A DNA stretch of 64,000 bases from Streptomyces sp. NRRL F-6131 (GCA_000719695.1 JOHN01000001.1:62001-126000); one strand, 5' to 3'. Positions 35,423-44,159 are shown, counted from the stretch's first letter. The notes: generated by a model from the letters alone, not told the origin. Made by a program: numbers and translations.

Positions 35423-36160
35423 CTACCCCACCTCGACCGGCTCCAGCTGCACCGACCGCGCCGCCGTGGCCGCCCGCACCAGCGCCTGCATCACCCGCAG
35501 ATCGTCCCCCTGCTCCGGATGCCACTGCACCCCGAGGGTGAACCCCGGCCCCTCCACCGCCTCCACCGTCCCGTCGGGCGCGTGCGCGCTCACCCGCAGC
35601 CCGGTCCCCAACCGGTCCACCGCCTGGTGGTGGAAGGTCGGCACGACCAGCTCCGGCTCCGACAGCAGCCCGCCCAGCAGCGTCCCGGGCACCGGCCGCA
35701 CCAGGTGCGTCCCGTACTTCCCGGGCGTCCCGCCGTGCACGTCCACCTCCACGACGTCCGGCAGGTGCTGGATCAGCGTGCCCCCGCACACCACGTTGAG
35801 CACCTGCATGCCCCGGCAGATCCCCAGCAGCGGCATCCCGGCCGCCAGCGCCGCCCGCAGCAGCGCCGACTCCCAGACGTCGCGCTCGACCGTGTCGACG
35901 TCGCTCAGCGGATGCGGCGGCTGCCCGTAGTAGGCGGGGTCGATGTCCGGCCCGCCCGCGATGACCAGGGCGTCCAGCCGGGCCAGCACCTCCGGCGCCC
36001 GCTCGGGGGCGTCGGGCGGCAGCAGCACCGCGACCCCGCCCGAGTCCTGGACGTACGCGGTGTACCGCTCGGGCACCAGGGCCACCCGGCGATCCCGCCA
36101 GTCGCTCCAACTCGCGTCCACCAGATAGGTGCTGACGCCGACAAAAGGCCTGCGATCCAT
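35423..36160 (-). CDS. class I glutamine amidotransferase-like hydrolase (PuuD / gamma-glutamyl-GABA hydrolase type)
   Basis: About 245 residues. The nucleophile Cys lies in LLGICRGMQVLN and the His-Glu pair in LGVQWHPEQGDD; the oxyanion segment is LVIAGGPDIDPAYY. The PuuD family cleaves gamma-glutamyl amides. It is divergent from a glutamine-synthetase-like gene, aldehyde dehydrogenase and SDR, so it probably removes the glutamyl group at the end of a gamma-glutamylation pathway. ATG 36160 is used because GGGAGGAG is badly spaced for the ATG at 36169. Confidence 0.88.
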   Translation of the reverse strand: MDRRPFVGVSTYLVDASWSDWRDRRVALVPERYTAYVQDSGGVAVLLPPDAPERAPEVLARLDALVIAGGPDIDPAYYGQPPHPLSDVDTVERDVWESALLRAALAAGMPLLGICRGMQVLNVVCGGTLIQHLPDVVEVDVHGGTPGKYGTHLVRPVPGTLLGGLLSEPELVVPTFHHQAVDRLGTGLRVSAHAPDGTVEAVEGPGFTLGVQWHPEQGDDLRVMQALVRAATAARSVQLEPVEVG

Positions 36161-36319
36161 GGCGCGCATTCTCCTCCCGTCCCGCCCGATCCCTCGTCAA
36201 CCTCGACTGTCGGCGCGCCACACCCGCCCGCCCTCTTCCGTGCCGTCCGCGCCAGGCCGTACGGTTCGCTGTGACCGGCTGATCTCGCAGCGTGATCGAG
36301 GAGGAGGAGGGCGTCCGCC

Positions 36320-37726
36320 ATGTCCGACCGCACCACCGCACCCGGGCCCGCCGGGCCCGGCACCCCGCGCCGGCGGGCCCCGCTGACCCTGGACGAGCTG
36401 CGCACCCTGGTCGACGCGGGCGAGGTGCACACCGTGGCGCTGGCCTTCACCGACATGCAGGGCCGGCTCCAGGGCAAGCGCTTCGCGGCCCGCTTCTTCC
36501 TGGACGAGGTGGCCGAGCACGGCGCGGACGCCTGCGAGTACCTGCTGGCCGTCGACATCGAACTCAACACCGTGGACGGCTACGCGCTCTCCTCCTGGGA
36601 GACCGGCTACGGCGACTTCGCGATGCGCCCCGACCTGTCCACCCTGCGCCTCACCCCCTGGCAGCCCGGCACCGCCCAGGTCACCGCCGACCTCGCCGGC
36701 CACGGCGGCCACCCGGTGGCGGCGGCCCCCCGCCAGCTGCTGCGCCGCCAGATCGCCCGGCTCGCGGAGCACGGCCTGGAGGCGGACATCGGGACCGAGC
36801 TGGAGTTCCTGGTCTTCCGCGACACCTACGAGCAGGCCTGGCAGGGCGGCTACCGCGGGCTGACCCCCGCCAACCTCTACAACGTCGACTACTCGCTGCT
36901 GGGCACCGCCCGGGTGGAGCCGCTGCTCTCCCGGATCCGCACCGAGATGGCCGGCGCCGGCCTCGTGGTGGAGTCCGCCAAGGGCGAGTGCAACCTCGGC
37001 CAGCACGAGATCGCCTTCCGCTACGCCGACGCGCTGACCACCTGCGACCAGCACAGCGTCTACAAGACCGGCGCCAAGGAGATCGCCGCCCAACTCGGCT
37101 GCGCGCTCACCTTCATGGCCAAGTACGACCAGCGCGAGGGCAACAGCTGCCACATCCACCTGTCGCTGCGGGACGCGGTGGGCGCCCCCGCGTTCGCCGC
37201 CGCCGACGGCCGGATGACCGACACCATGCGGCACTTCCTGGCGGGCCAGCTGGTCGCGCTGCGGGAGTTCACCCTGCTGTACGCACCGAACATCAACTCC
37301 TACAAGCGGTACCGCCCGGGCTCCTTCGCGCCGACCGCGGTCGCCTGGGGCCGGGACAACCGGACCTGCGCCTACCGGGTGGTGGGGCACGGCACGGGGC
37401 TGCGGATGGAGAACCGGGTCCCCGGCGGGGACGTCAACCCGTACCTGGCGGTGGCCGGCATGATCGCCGCCGGTCTGCACGGGGTCCAGCAGAAGCTGGA
37501 CCTGCCCGCGCCCTGCCTCGGCAACGCCTACGCCGTCGACGACTACGCCCGGGTGCCCGGCTCGCTGCGCGAGGCGGCCGACCTCTGGGCCGGGAGCGAA
37601 CTCGCCCGCGCCGCCTTCGGGGACGACGTGGTCGCGCACTACCTGCACATGGCCCGGGTCGAACAGGACGCCTACGACAGCGCGATCACCGACTGGGAGC
37701 GCTACCGATCCTTCGAGCGGATGTGA
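36320..37726 (+). CDS. glutamine synthetase-like gamma-glutamyl-amine ligase (GlnA3/GlnA4 type)
   Basis: A 468-residue member of the glutamine synthetase fold. The beta-grasp N-terminus (VALAFTDMQGRLQGKRFAAR) and catalytic blocks ADIGTELEFLVF, ESAKGECNLGQHEIAFRYA and GNSCHIHLSL hold the metal ligands; the NINSYKRYRPGSFAP loop binds ATP/glutamate. Streptomyces paralogues ligate glutamate to polyamines (GlnA3) or ethanolamine (GlnA4) rather than to ammonia. Followed at once by aldehyde dehydrogenase and SDR genes and facing a PuuD-like hydrolase, it most likely opens an amine catabolic route. Which amine is not decided by sequence. Confidence 0.9.
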   Translation: MSDRTTAPGPAGPGTPRRRAPLTLDELRTLVDAGEVHTVALAFTDMQGRLQGKRFAARFFLDEVAEHGADACEYLLAVDIELNTVDGYALSSWETGYGDFAMRPDLSTLRLTPWQPGTAQVTADLAGHGGHPVAAAPRQLLRRQIARLAEHGLEADIGTELEFLVFRDTYEQAWQGGYRGLTPANLYNVDYSLLGTARVEPLLSRIRTEMAGAGLVVESAKGECNLGQHEIAFRYADALTTCDQHSVYKTGAKEIAAQLGCALTFMAKYDQREGNSCHIHLSLRDAVGAPAFAAADGRMTDTMRHFLAGQLVALREFTLLYAPNINSYKRYRPGSFAPTAVAWGRDNRTCAYRVVGHGTGLRMENRVPGGDVNPYLAVAGMIAAGLHGVQQKLDLPAPCLGNAYAVDDYARVPGSLREAADLWAGSELARAAFGDDVVAHYLHMARVEQDAYDSAITDWERYRSFERM

Positions 37727-39126
37727 GCACCATCGACACGACCACCACCACCCTCACCGAGGCGGCACCCGCCGCCTGCACCGTCCGCAACCCCGCCACC
37801 GGCGAGGTCCTCGCCACCCTGCCCGACACCACGTCCGAACGACTGGACGCCGCCGTGCGGCGCGCCGTCGCGGCGCAGCGCGGCTGGGCCGCCCTGGCGC
37901 CGGGCGAGCGGGCCCGGTTGCTGCGCCGCTTCGCCGACCAGGTGGAGGTGCACGTCCCCGAACTCGCCGCTCTGGAGGTCACCGAGGCCGGCCACACCAT
38001 CGGCAACGCCACCTGGGAGGCGGGCAACGTCCGCGACCTGCTGGAGTACGCGGCCGGCGGAGTGGAGCGGCTGACCGGACGGCAGATCCCGGTGGCCGGC
38101 GGGCTGGACGTCACCTTCCACGAACCGGTCGGCGTGGTCGGGGTGATCGCGCCGTGGAACTACCCGATGCCGATCGCCGCCTGGGGCTTCGCGCCTGCCC
38201 TCGCGGCCGGCAACGCCGTCCTGCTCAAGCCCGCCGAGGCGACCCCGCTCACCGCGCTGCGGCTCGCCGAACTCGCCCTCGCCGCCGGGCTGCCGGAGGG
38301 CCTCTTCCAGGTGGTGCCGGGAGCCGGGCCGGTGACCGGCCGGGCCCTGGTCGACCACCCGGAGGTGCGGAAGATCGTCTTCACCGGCTCCACCGTGGTC
38401 GGCAAGGAGGTCGCCGCCCGCTGCGCCGCCCGGGCCAAGCGGGTCACCCTCGAACTGGGCGGCAAGAGCCCCAACATCGTGTTCGCCGACGCCGACCTCG
38501 CGGGCGCCGCCGACCCGATGTCCTTCCTCGACAACAGCGGCCAGGACTGCTGCGCCCGCAGCCGGATCCTCGTCCAGCGCGAGGTGTACGACGACTTCCT
38601 GGCCCTGCTGCTGCCGGCCGTCGAGGCGGTCCGCACCGGCGACCCGGTCGATCCCCGGACCACGCTCGGCCCGCTGATCTCGGCCGCCCAGGTGCGTCGG
38701 GTGGCCTCGTACGTGACGCCCGACCTGCCCGTGCTGGCCCGCGGCGCGGTGCCGGACGGGCCCGGCTACTGGTACCCGCCGACGGTGCTGGCGCCGACCC
38801 GGCCGGACGTGCCGGCGGTCACCGAGGAGATCTTCGGCCCGGTCGCGGTGGTGCTCCCCTTCACGGACGAGGCGGACGCGCTGCGGCTGGCCAACGCCAC
38901 CCGGTACGGCCTGTCCGGTTCGATCTGGACCCGGGACCTGGGCCGGGCGCTGCGGCTGGCACGGGGGGTCGCGGCCGGGAACCTCTCGGTCAACTCGCAC
39001 TCCTCGGTGCGCTACTGGACGCCGTTCGGCGGCTTCGGCGAGTCCGGGGTCGGCCGTGAGCTGGGGCCGGAGGCGCTGGTCCCCTTCACCGAGACCAAGA
39101 ACGTCTACATCCGGACCGAGGAGTAG
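37723..39126 (+). CDS. NAD(P)-dependent aldehyde dehydrogenase
   Basis: A 467-residue aldehyde dehydrogenase. Catalytic residues are Glu in VTLELGGKSPNIVF and Cys in NSGQDCCARSRI; IAPWNYPMP and FTGSTVVGKEVA bind the cofactor, and EEIFGPVAVVLPF and NSHSSVRYWTPFGGFGESG are later family blocks. GTG 37723 overlaps the ligase stop (GTGA). It would oxidise the aldehyde formed from a gamma-glutamylated amine or alcohol. Confidence 0.94.
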   Translation: MSTIDTTTTTLTEAAPAACTVRNPATGEVLATLPDTTSERLDAAVRRAVAAQRGWAALAPGERARLLRRFADQVEVHVPELAALEVTEAGHTIGNATWEAGNVRDLLEYAAGGVERLTGRQIPVAGGLDVTFHEPVGVVGVIAPWNYPMPIAAWGFAPALAAGNAVLLKPAEATPLTALRLAELALAAGLPEGLFQVVPGAGPVTGRALVDHPEVRKIVFTGSTVVGKEVAARCAARAKRVTLELGGKSPNIVFADADLAGAADPMSFLDNSGQDCCARSRILVQREVYDDFLALLLPAVEAVRTGDPVDPRTTLGPLISAAQVRRVASYVTPDLPVLARGAVPDGPGYWYPPTVLAPTRPDVPAVTEEIFGPVAVVLPFTDEADALRLANATRYGLSGSIWTRDLGRALRLARGVAAGNLSVNSHSSVRYWTPFGGFGESGVGRELGPEALVPFTETKNVYIRTEE

Positions 39127-39135
39127 GAGCGCCCG

Positions 39136-39963
39136 GTGACCCAGAAGCCCCACCAGCCCCACCGCCCCCGTGAGTCCGGGGAGGCCGACGCGCCGGTCTG
39201 CCGCCGGCTGGTCGGCCGGACGGCCGTGATCACCGGCGCCGGCAGCGGGATCGGCCTCGCCTCGGCCCGCCGGCTCGCGGCCGAGGGGGCCGCGGTGGTC
39301 TGCGCCGACGTCGACGAGACCGCGGGCAAGGCGGCGGCCGAGGAGGTCGGCGGCCTCTTCGTGCACACCGACGTGACCGACCCGGCCATGGTCGAGGCGC
39401 TCTTCGACGAGGCCTACGAGACCTTCGGCAGCGTCGACGTGGCCTTCAACAACGCGGGCATCTCGCCGCCGGAGGACGACTCGATCCTCACCACCGACCT
39501 GGCCGCCTGGCGCAAGGTCCAGGAGGTCAACCTGACCTCGGTCTACCTGTGCTGCAAGGCCGTTCTGCCGTACATGCGCCGGCACGGGCGCGGCTCGATC
39601 ATCAACACCGCGAGCTTCGTGGCCCGGATGGGCGCGGCCACCTCGCAGATCTCCTACACCGCCTCCAAGGGCGGGGTGCTGGCGATGTCGCGGGAGCTGG
39701 GCGTGCAGTTCGCCCGGGAGGGCATCCGGGTCAACGCGCTCTCCCCGGGGCCGGTGGACACCCCGCTGCTGCGCGAGCTGTTCGCCGCGGACCCGGAGCG
39801 GGCGGCCCGCCGGCTGGTGCACGTCCCGCTGGGCCGCTTCGCCCGCCCGGAGGAGATCGCCGCCGCGGTCGCCTTCCTGGCCAGCGACGACTCGTCCTTC
39901 ATCACGGCCGGAGAGTTCCTGGTGGACGGGGGGATCGCCGGCGCCTATGTGACGCCGGTCTAG
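39136..39963 (+). CDS. short-chain dehydrogenase/reductase, third gene of amine operon
   Basis: A 275-residue classical SDR. The cofactor motif is TGAGSGIGLAS near residue 37, with CADVDE after strand 2, which suggests NAD preference. NNAG lies near 110; the active site is Ser in NTASFVARMG and YxxxK in SYTASKGG. GTG 39136 has TAGGAG upstream, nine bases after the aldehyde dehydrogenase stop. It probably oxidises the alcohol group of the substrate, for example glutamyl-ethanolamide. Confidence 0.92.
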   Translation: MTQKPHQPHRPRESGEADAPVCRRLVGRTAVITGAGSGIGLASARRLAAEGAAVVCADVDETAGKAAAEEVGGLFVHTDVTDPAMVEALFDEAYETFGSVDVAFNNAGISPPEDDSILTTDLAAWRKVQEVNLTSVYLCCKAVLPYMRRHGRGSIINTASFVARMGAATSQISYTASKGGVLAMSRELGVQFAREGIRVNALSPGPVDTPLLRELFAADPERAARRLVHVPLGRFARPEEIAAAVAFLASDDSSFITAGEFLVDGGIAGAYVTPV

Positions 39964-40060
39964 TCACCGTCGGCCGCCCGCTCCCGCCTTCTCACCGTAA
40001 TTTCATGGAAAAGGCCCGGAATTCGGGGTCCAGCTGATTTCGCGCTTATCCGGCTGCCTT

Positions 40061-40066
40061 TAGATT
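40061..40066 (+). promoter_or_regulatory. -10-like TAGATT before the DUF2510 gene (probable leaderless start)
   Basis: TAGATT ends seven bases before GTG 40074. A weak TTTCGC lies 17 bp upstream. No ribosome site precedes the GTG. Confidence 0.5.
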
Positions 40067-40073
40067 CTCTGTC

Positions 40074-41246
40074 GTGAGTGAGCAGATCCCCGCCGGGTGG
40101 TACCCGGACCCCAAGGACATCACCAGCGACCCGCGACCCCAGCGCTGGTGGGACGGCAAGGGCTGGACGGCCAGCACCCGGCCCGCACCCTCGGACGCGC
40201 CCGCCCCGCCGGAGGCCCCGGCGGACGGCGCCCCGGGGCCGGACGAGGCCGACACCCGGGTGCTGGAGGGCGAGGTGCTGGAGGGCGGGCCGTCGGTCCG
40301 CCACCCGGAGCCGCCCCCGTTCGGCACCGCCTACGGCTCGCCGGTGCCGCCGCCCCCGAGGCGGCGGCGCAAGCCGTCCAAGGTGGTGATCGCGGCGACG
40401 GTGGCGGCCGTGCTGGGCCTGGGCGTCGGCTCGGGCGTCACCTACCTGGCGATGGACGACCACGGCGACCGGCACCGCAGCGCGCGGCCGAACGTCCAGC
40501 CCGGCCCGTACGGCGACGGCCCGTGGCGCGGTCTGCCGGACTTCGGCGGCCCGGGCGACGGCGGCGGCAACGGTGGCAACGGCGGGAGCGGCGACAGCGG
40601 CCGGGGCAACGGCAACGGCGGTCAGGGGAACGGCAACGGCGGCCGGGGCAACGGCAACGGGAACGGCGGCCAGGGCAACGGCGGCCGGGGGAACGGCGCC
40701 AACAGCTCCCGGGCCGTCGACGTGGTGAACCGCCTCGTCCTGCCCGTCCCCTCCGGCTGGGAGGGCGGCACCACCAGCGACGGCTTCGCCGGCCTCAGCG
40801 TCGGCCAGTACGACTGCGAGGGCGGCGGCAACTGCTCGCTCGGCGGCGCCAACACCGGCCGGATCGACGGCGGCGGAACCGACGTCCAGGCGGCGGCCAG
40901 GGCCGACATCGAGAAGGCCGCCAAGAGCTCCTACAACGAGATCGTCTCGCACGAGGAGCTCAAGTCCGAGGCGGTCAAGGTGGACGGCCGGGACGGCTAC
41001 CTGATCCGCTGGAAGGTGGACGCCGCCAAGGGCAACGACGGCTATGTGCAGACGGTGGTCTTCCCGTCCGCCGACGGCAAGTCGCTGGTCTCGGTGCACT
41101 TCGGCTTCGACATCGCCGACAAGGCCCCGGACCTCGCGATGATGGACACCATCCTCAAGGGGATCGACGACTACAGCGGCAGGCTGCCGGCCGTCCCCGG
41201 CTTCCCCGGCGGCCCGGACGGCGGCTCCGGCACCTCGAACACCTGA
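40074..41246 (+). CDS. DUF2510 membrane protein with Gly/Asn-rich linker
   Basis: A 390-residue protein. The N-terminal DUF2510 motif (PAGWYPDPKD...QRWWDGKGWT) is followed by a Pro-rich stretch and a single membrane helix near residues 103-125 (VVIAATVAAVLGLGVGSG). An external linker of about 50 residues is almost only Gly, Asn, Arg and Gln. A C-terminal extracytoplasmic domain ends in DIADKAPDLAMMDTILKGI. Two Cys in YDCEGGGNCSLG may pair. Role unknown; DUF2510 proteins are common streptomycete membrane proteins. Confidence 0.85.
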   Translation: MSEQIPAGWYPDPKDITSDPRPQRWWDGKGWTASTRPAPSDAPAPPEAPADGAPGPDEADTRVLEGEVLEGGPSVRHPEPPPFGTAYGSPVPPPPRRRRKPSKVVIAATVAAVLGLGVGSGVTYLAMDDHGDRHRSARPNVQPGPYGDGPWRGLPDFGGPGDGGGNGGNGGSGDSGRGNGNGGQGNGNGGRGNGNGNGGQGNGGRGNGANSSRAVDVVNRLVLPVPSGWEGGTTSDGFAGLSVGQYDCEGGGNCSLGGANTGRIDGGGTDVQAAARADIEKAAKSSYNEIVSHEELKSEAVKVDGRDGYLIRWKVDAAKGNDGYVQTVVFPSADGKSLVSVHFGFDIADKAPDLAMMDTILKGIDDYSGRLPAVPGFPGGPDGGSGTSNT

Positions 41247-41286
41247 CGCGGGCACCCGCGGGTCCCGCACGGTTCGGCTCACGCGC

Positions 41287-41330
41287 ACGGCGGCGGCCCG
41301 CCCGGAACACTCCGGGCGGGCCGCCGCCGT
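41287..41330. terminator. 20-bp perfect stem between convergent genes
   Basis: ACGGCGGCGGCCCGCCCGGA and its exact complement flank a 4-nt ACAC loop between the DUF2510 and oxygenase genes. A short TCGATCGG direct repeat follows at about 41341-41375. Confidence 0.9.
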
Positions 41331-41428
41331 ACCGCTTCGCGGTCGATCGGTCGATCGGTCGGTCGACCGATCCGGCCGGGGCCGGCGCCGAACGGGGGTG
41401 GCGCGGCGCGGGCCCCGGCTTCCGGCGG

Positions 41429-42352
41429 TCAGCCGTCGTGTCGCACAGCCTCGACCCGACGACGCCGGAGCACCATGGCGGCCCAGCCGAGGCCGATCGC
41501 GGCGGCACCGGTGAGCAGCAGCGGGCCGGTGGCCGAACCGCCGCCGACCGCCGCGTGGTTGGCGGCGACGACCTTGCCGGCCGGCTCCTCGGCGTTGCCG
41601 CCGTGCCCGTGGTGGGCCACGGTGGACTTGGACTGGCCGGCGGCGATCTGCTCCTCGCTCGGCGCGGCCGGGGCCTGCGCGGTGAGCGCCGACACGGCCT
41701 CGGTGAGCGTGGTGCCCTTGCCGAAGTCGACGTCCGAGCAGCTGTAGAACGCCTCGGGGCTGTCGGTGCGCTGCCACACCATGTAGAGCAGCTGGCGGCC
41801 GGTGCGCTGCGGCAGGGTGCCGCTGTAGTTGTAGTAGCCGTTGTCGGAGGTGCGGCTGGTCGGCACCTGGGCGACCGGCACCGCGTCGAGGTCGGACCAC
41901 TTCAGCGGCTGGGTGGGGTTCCAGCTCTGCTTGGTGATGTAGATGGTCTGGTTGCCCTGGTGCGGGGCGGTGACCCGGAACTTGAAGTCGACCTTGCCGG
42001 CCGTGACCGCGCTGGCCGGCCAGTCGGTGCGCGGCAGGTCCAGGGCCTTGTACTTGTCGCGGCCGGCGGAGCAGAGCTTGCCGTCCGGGATCAGCGCCTG
42101 GTGGTTGCCGGCGGCGTTGGCGAGGTTGACCTCGTTCCAGTCGTACAGCGGCTGGGTGCCGCTCAGCGCCACGAGGTCCTTGCAGATCTGCGACTTGGGG
42201 GTCTCCGGGCCCTCGGCGTAGCAGGCCGCGACCCGGCTGACCGGGTTGGTCACGGTGCCGTGGGCGCCGGCCGTGCCGATGCCGGCGGCCGAGACGGAGA
42301 GGAAGGCGGCGCCGATGACGCCGACGGACAGGGCGGTGCGCTTGATGGACAT
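41429..42352 (-). CDS. AA10 lytic polysaccharide monooxygenase with C-terminal membrane anchor
   Basis: A 307-residue secreted copper enzyme. The signal peptide MSIKRTALSVGVIGAAFLSV is cut after TAGA so that the mature chain begins HGTVTNP, giving the N-terminal His of the copper brace; the second His is expected in NPTQPLKW-adjacent loops or HQGNQTIYIT. It should oxidise chitin or cellulose chains. Unusually, after the catalytic domain and a linker the chain ends with a membrane helix (GPLLLTGAAAIGLGWAAMVL) and an RRRR tail, so it is tethered to the cell surface. ATG 42352 follows AAGGAGT. A DasR-like site upstream suggests control by GlcNAc. Confidence 0.9.
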   Translation of the reverse strand: MSIKRTALSVGVIGAAFLSVSAAGIGTAGAHGTVTNPVSRVAACYAEGPETPKSQICKDLVALSGTQPLYDWNEVNLANAAGNHQALIPDGKLCSAGRDKYKALDLPRTDWPASAVTAGKVDFKFRVTAPHQGNQTIYITKQSWNPTQPLKWSDLDAVPVAQVPTSRTSDNGYYNYSGTLPQRTGRQLLYMVWQRTDSPEAFYSCSDVDFGKGTTLTEAVSALTAQAPAAPSEEQIAAGQSKSTVAHHGHGGNAEEPAGKVVAANHAAVGGGSATGPLLLTGAAAIGLGWAAMVLRRRRVEAVRHDG

Positions 42353-42464
42353 GGGGTGGGGACTCCTTGACCGTGTACCGGGCCGAGGTTGTGGGGGAGT
42401 GCCGGGCACGTCTGCCCGAGGGACCCGCCGACCCGGCGCGCCGGCCCCTGGGCTGAGCGTATGA

Positions 42465-42480
42465 TTGGACTAGACCAGCT
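42465..42480 (-). promoter_or_regulatory. DasR-responsive element (dre)-like site
   Basis: On the minus strand the sequence is AGCTGGTCTAGTCCAA, a close match to the dre consensus ACTGGTCTAGACCACT bound by the GlcNAc-responsive repressor DasR. It lies 113 bases upstream of the oxygenase ATG. Confidence 0.75.
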
Positions 42481-42538
42481 GGCAATAGTGCGCTGTGGGC
42501 CACTTTTTGACGGAATGTAGCCTGCCGAGCAGCACAAA

Positions 42539-42577
42539 GGCCCGGTGGGACACCGGAGTTAGGCATCCCATCGGGCC
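42539..42577 (-). terminator. 12-bp stem terminator with T-run after the 140-residue protein gene
   Basis: On the minus strand GGCCCGATGGGA pairs with TCCCACCGGGCC (one G-U) and TTTGTGCT follows. Confidence 0.8.
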
Positions 42578-42609
42578 CTCTTAAGGTGCGGCCAAGGTTC
42601 CGCCGCGGG

Positions 42610-43032
42610 TCAGCCCTCGCCGCGCTCGATCCGCTGGTTCTCGATCGTGCCGGCCTGGATGAGGATTCCGCCGCTCATCGTGCCGCCGCTGAACGTGTTG
42701 TGCACCGAGCGGCCCGCCGGCTCGGGCGGCTCCGGTGAGAACTCGGCCAGGACCGCCCGGAGTTCGGCGACCGCCCCGGGGTTCTCGCGGAACAGCCGGC
42801 GGAGCCGGTTGCGCAGCTCGGCGGCCTGGTCCCCGATCAGCTCGGTGTCGCCGTCGGCGCGGACCACCTCGACCCGGATCTCCTCCAGCTCGGCCGACAC
42901 CTCCTCGGTGTCCCGGCCGCGCCCGAACAGCCCCGCGAGGCGGGAACGCAGCTGCGTCCAGGCCTCGGTGGCCATCAGGCCCACCACCGTGGTGGCGCCC
43001 GTCGTCACCAGCTGTGCGATCTCGGCCTCCAC
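42610..43032 (-). CDS. unknown protein with FSGGTxSGGxxIQAG motif
   Basis: A 140-residue protein. An N-terminal helical segment (LVTTGATTVVGLMATEAWTQ) is followed by a charged predicted coiled region (VSAELEEIRVEVVRADGD, then LRNRLRRLFRENPG). The C-terminus reads VHNTFSGGTMSGGILIQAG. This glycine-rich ending recurs in streptomycete proteins near NACHT/STAND-type signalling or conflict genes, but none is present here. GTG 43032 follows a G-rich ribosome site. Function unknown; the motif comparison is from memory of family patterns. Confidence 0.65.
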   Translation of the reverse strand: MEAEIAQLVTTGATTVVGLMATEAWTQLRSRLAGLFGRGRDTEEVSAELEEIRVEVVRADGDTELIGDQAAELRNRLRRLFRENPGAVAELRAVLAEFSPEPPEPAGRSVHNTFSGGTMSGGILIQAGTIENQRIERGEG

Positions 43033-43287
43033 GGCCTCCCCCTCCGTCGGCGCTGCTCCCGCTCCACCGTAGTGGAACCGCGGTCCGGGGCGGGGCGGAA
43101 CGGCGCGGGTCAGAGGAAGGTGTGCCCCTCGCCCCGAGAGGCCGGCGCGGTGCGCACCACGAGGTCCGGCCGGGCGGGGTCGTCCAGCACCACGGTGACG
43201 GCGGCGGCGAGCGCGGTGGCGGCGGCGAGCGCGGGTCGGCGGTCAGCGGGGGACCTTCGGTCCGTGTGGGGCGGCCGCGCGGTGGCA

Positions 43288-43293
43288 TAGGGT
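43288..43293 (+). promoter_or_regulatory. -10-like TAGGGT before the SseB gene (probable leaderless start)
   Basis: TAGGGT ends seven bases before GTG 43301; no ribosome site is present. Confidence 0.5.
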
Positions 43294-43300
43294 CGGCCGG

Positions 43301-44074
43301 GTGGACCGCAACGACTTCTCCAACCCGGCGTTCGTCGGCAAGAGCATCCCCGACCCGGGCTTCTCCGGCGACGACGGCACCGCCGACCCGGCGCTGACCG
43401 CCGCGCTCGCCCGCTGGGCGCAGGACCGCACGGCCGAACCGGAGGTGCTGGCGGCGCTCACGCCCACCCGGCTGATGGTGCCGATCGTGGCGATCCTCGG
43501 CGAGGTCGAGGTGGACGAGCACGGGCACCGGCACGACAAGAGCAGTGACATGGCCGTCCCGCTGGTCGAGGCCGCCGACGGCCGCCGGGCGCTGCCCGCC
43601 TTCACCTCGCTGGCGTCCCTGGCCCGCTGGCGGGCCGACGCCCGCCCGGCGCCGGTGGCCGCGCCGCAGGCCGCCATGGTCGCCTTCTCCGAGCGCGCGG
43701 ACACCCTGCTGGTGGACCCGGCCGGTCCGGTGGCGTTCCAGCTGTCCGGGGCCCGGCTGCGCGCGCTGGCGGAGAACCGGCCGTACCTGGCGCCGGTGAC
43801 CGACCCGCAGGTGCGCGAGGCGGTCCGGGCGCTGCTGGCGGCCGAGCCGCAGGTGGTGGCCGGAGTGCTGGCCGCGGCCGAGGACTCCGACGGGGTGCTC
43901 GCGGTGGTCCTGGACGCCGGGCTGGACCAGGCCGGGATGCAGGAGGCCGCGCAGCGGATCGGCCGGGCGGTGGTGGCCGACCCGGTGCTGCGGGTGCGGC
44001 TGGACCGCGGGCTGGACCTGGCGGTGCTCCCGGCGGGCGCCGCCCTGCCCGGCGAGCCGCTCCACCGGCGCTGA
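43301..44074 (+). CDS. SseB-family protein
   Basis: A 257-residue protein with an SseB N-terminal domain (MVPIVAILGEVE, DMAVPLVEAADGRRALPAFTS and MVAFSERADTLLVDPAGP). The family is named after an E. coli protein linked to serine sensitivity; its function in actinobacteria is unknown. The C-terminal part resembles the separate SseB C-terminal domain that repeats helices rich in Ala/Leu. GTG 43301 sits at the predicted transcript start. Confidence 0.85.
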   Translation: MDRNDFSNPAFVGKSIPDPGFSGDDGTADPALTAALARWAQDRTAEPEVLAALTPTRLMVPIVAILGEVEVDEHGHRHDKSSDMAVPLVEAADGRRALPAFTSLASLARWRADARPAPVAAPQAAMVAFSERADTLLVDPAGPVAFQLSGARLRALAENRPYLAPVTDPQVREAVRALLAAEPQVVAGVLAAAEDSDGVLAVVLDAGLDQAGMQEAAQRIGRAVVADPVLRVRLDRGLDLAVLPAGAALPGEPLHRR

Positions 44075-44090
44075 CCCGGTCCCGCGCGGA

Positions 44091-44136
44091 CGGCGGAGGG
44101 GTCACCTGCTCACGTGAGCAGGTGACCCCTCCGCCG
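44091..44136. terminator. 46-bp perfect palindrome between convergent genes
   Basis: Twenty-three bases (CGGCGGAGGGG then TCACCTGCTCAC) are followed at once by their exact complement, without a spacer. Lying between convergent stops, it is probably a bidirectional terminator. Confidence 0.85.
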
Positions 44137-44159
44137 ACTGGCGTCCGCCGTCCCGCGCG

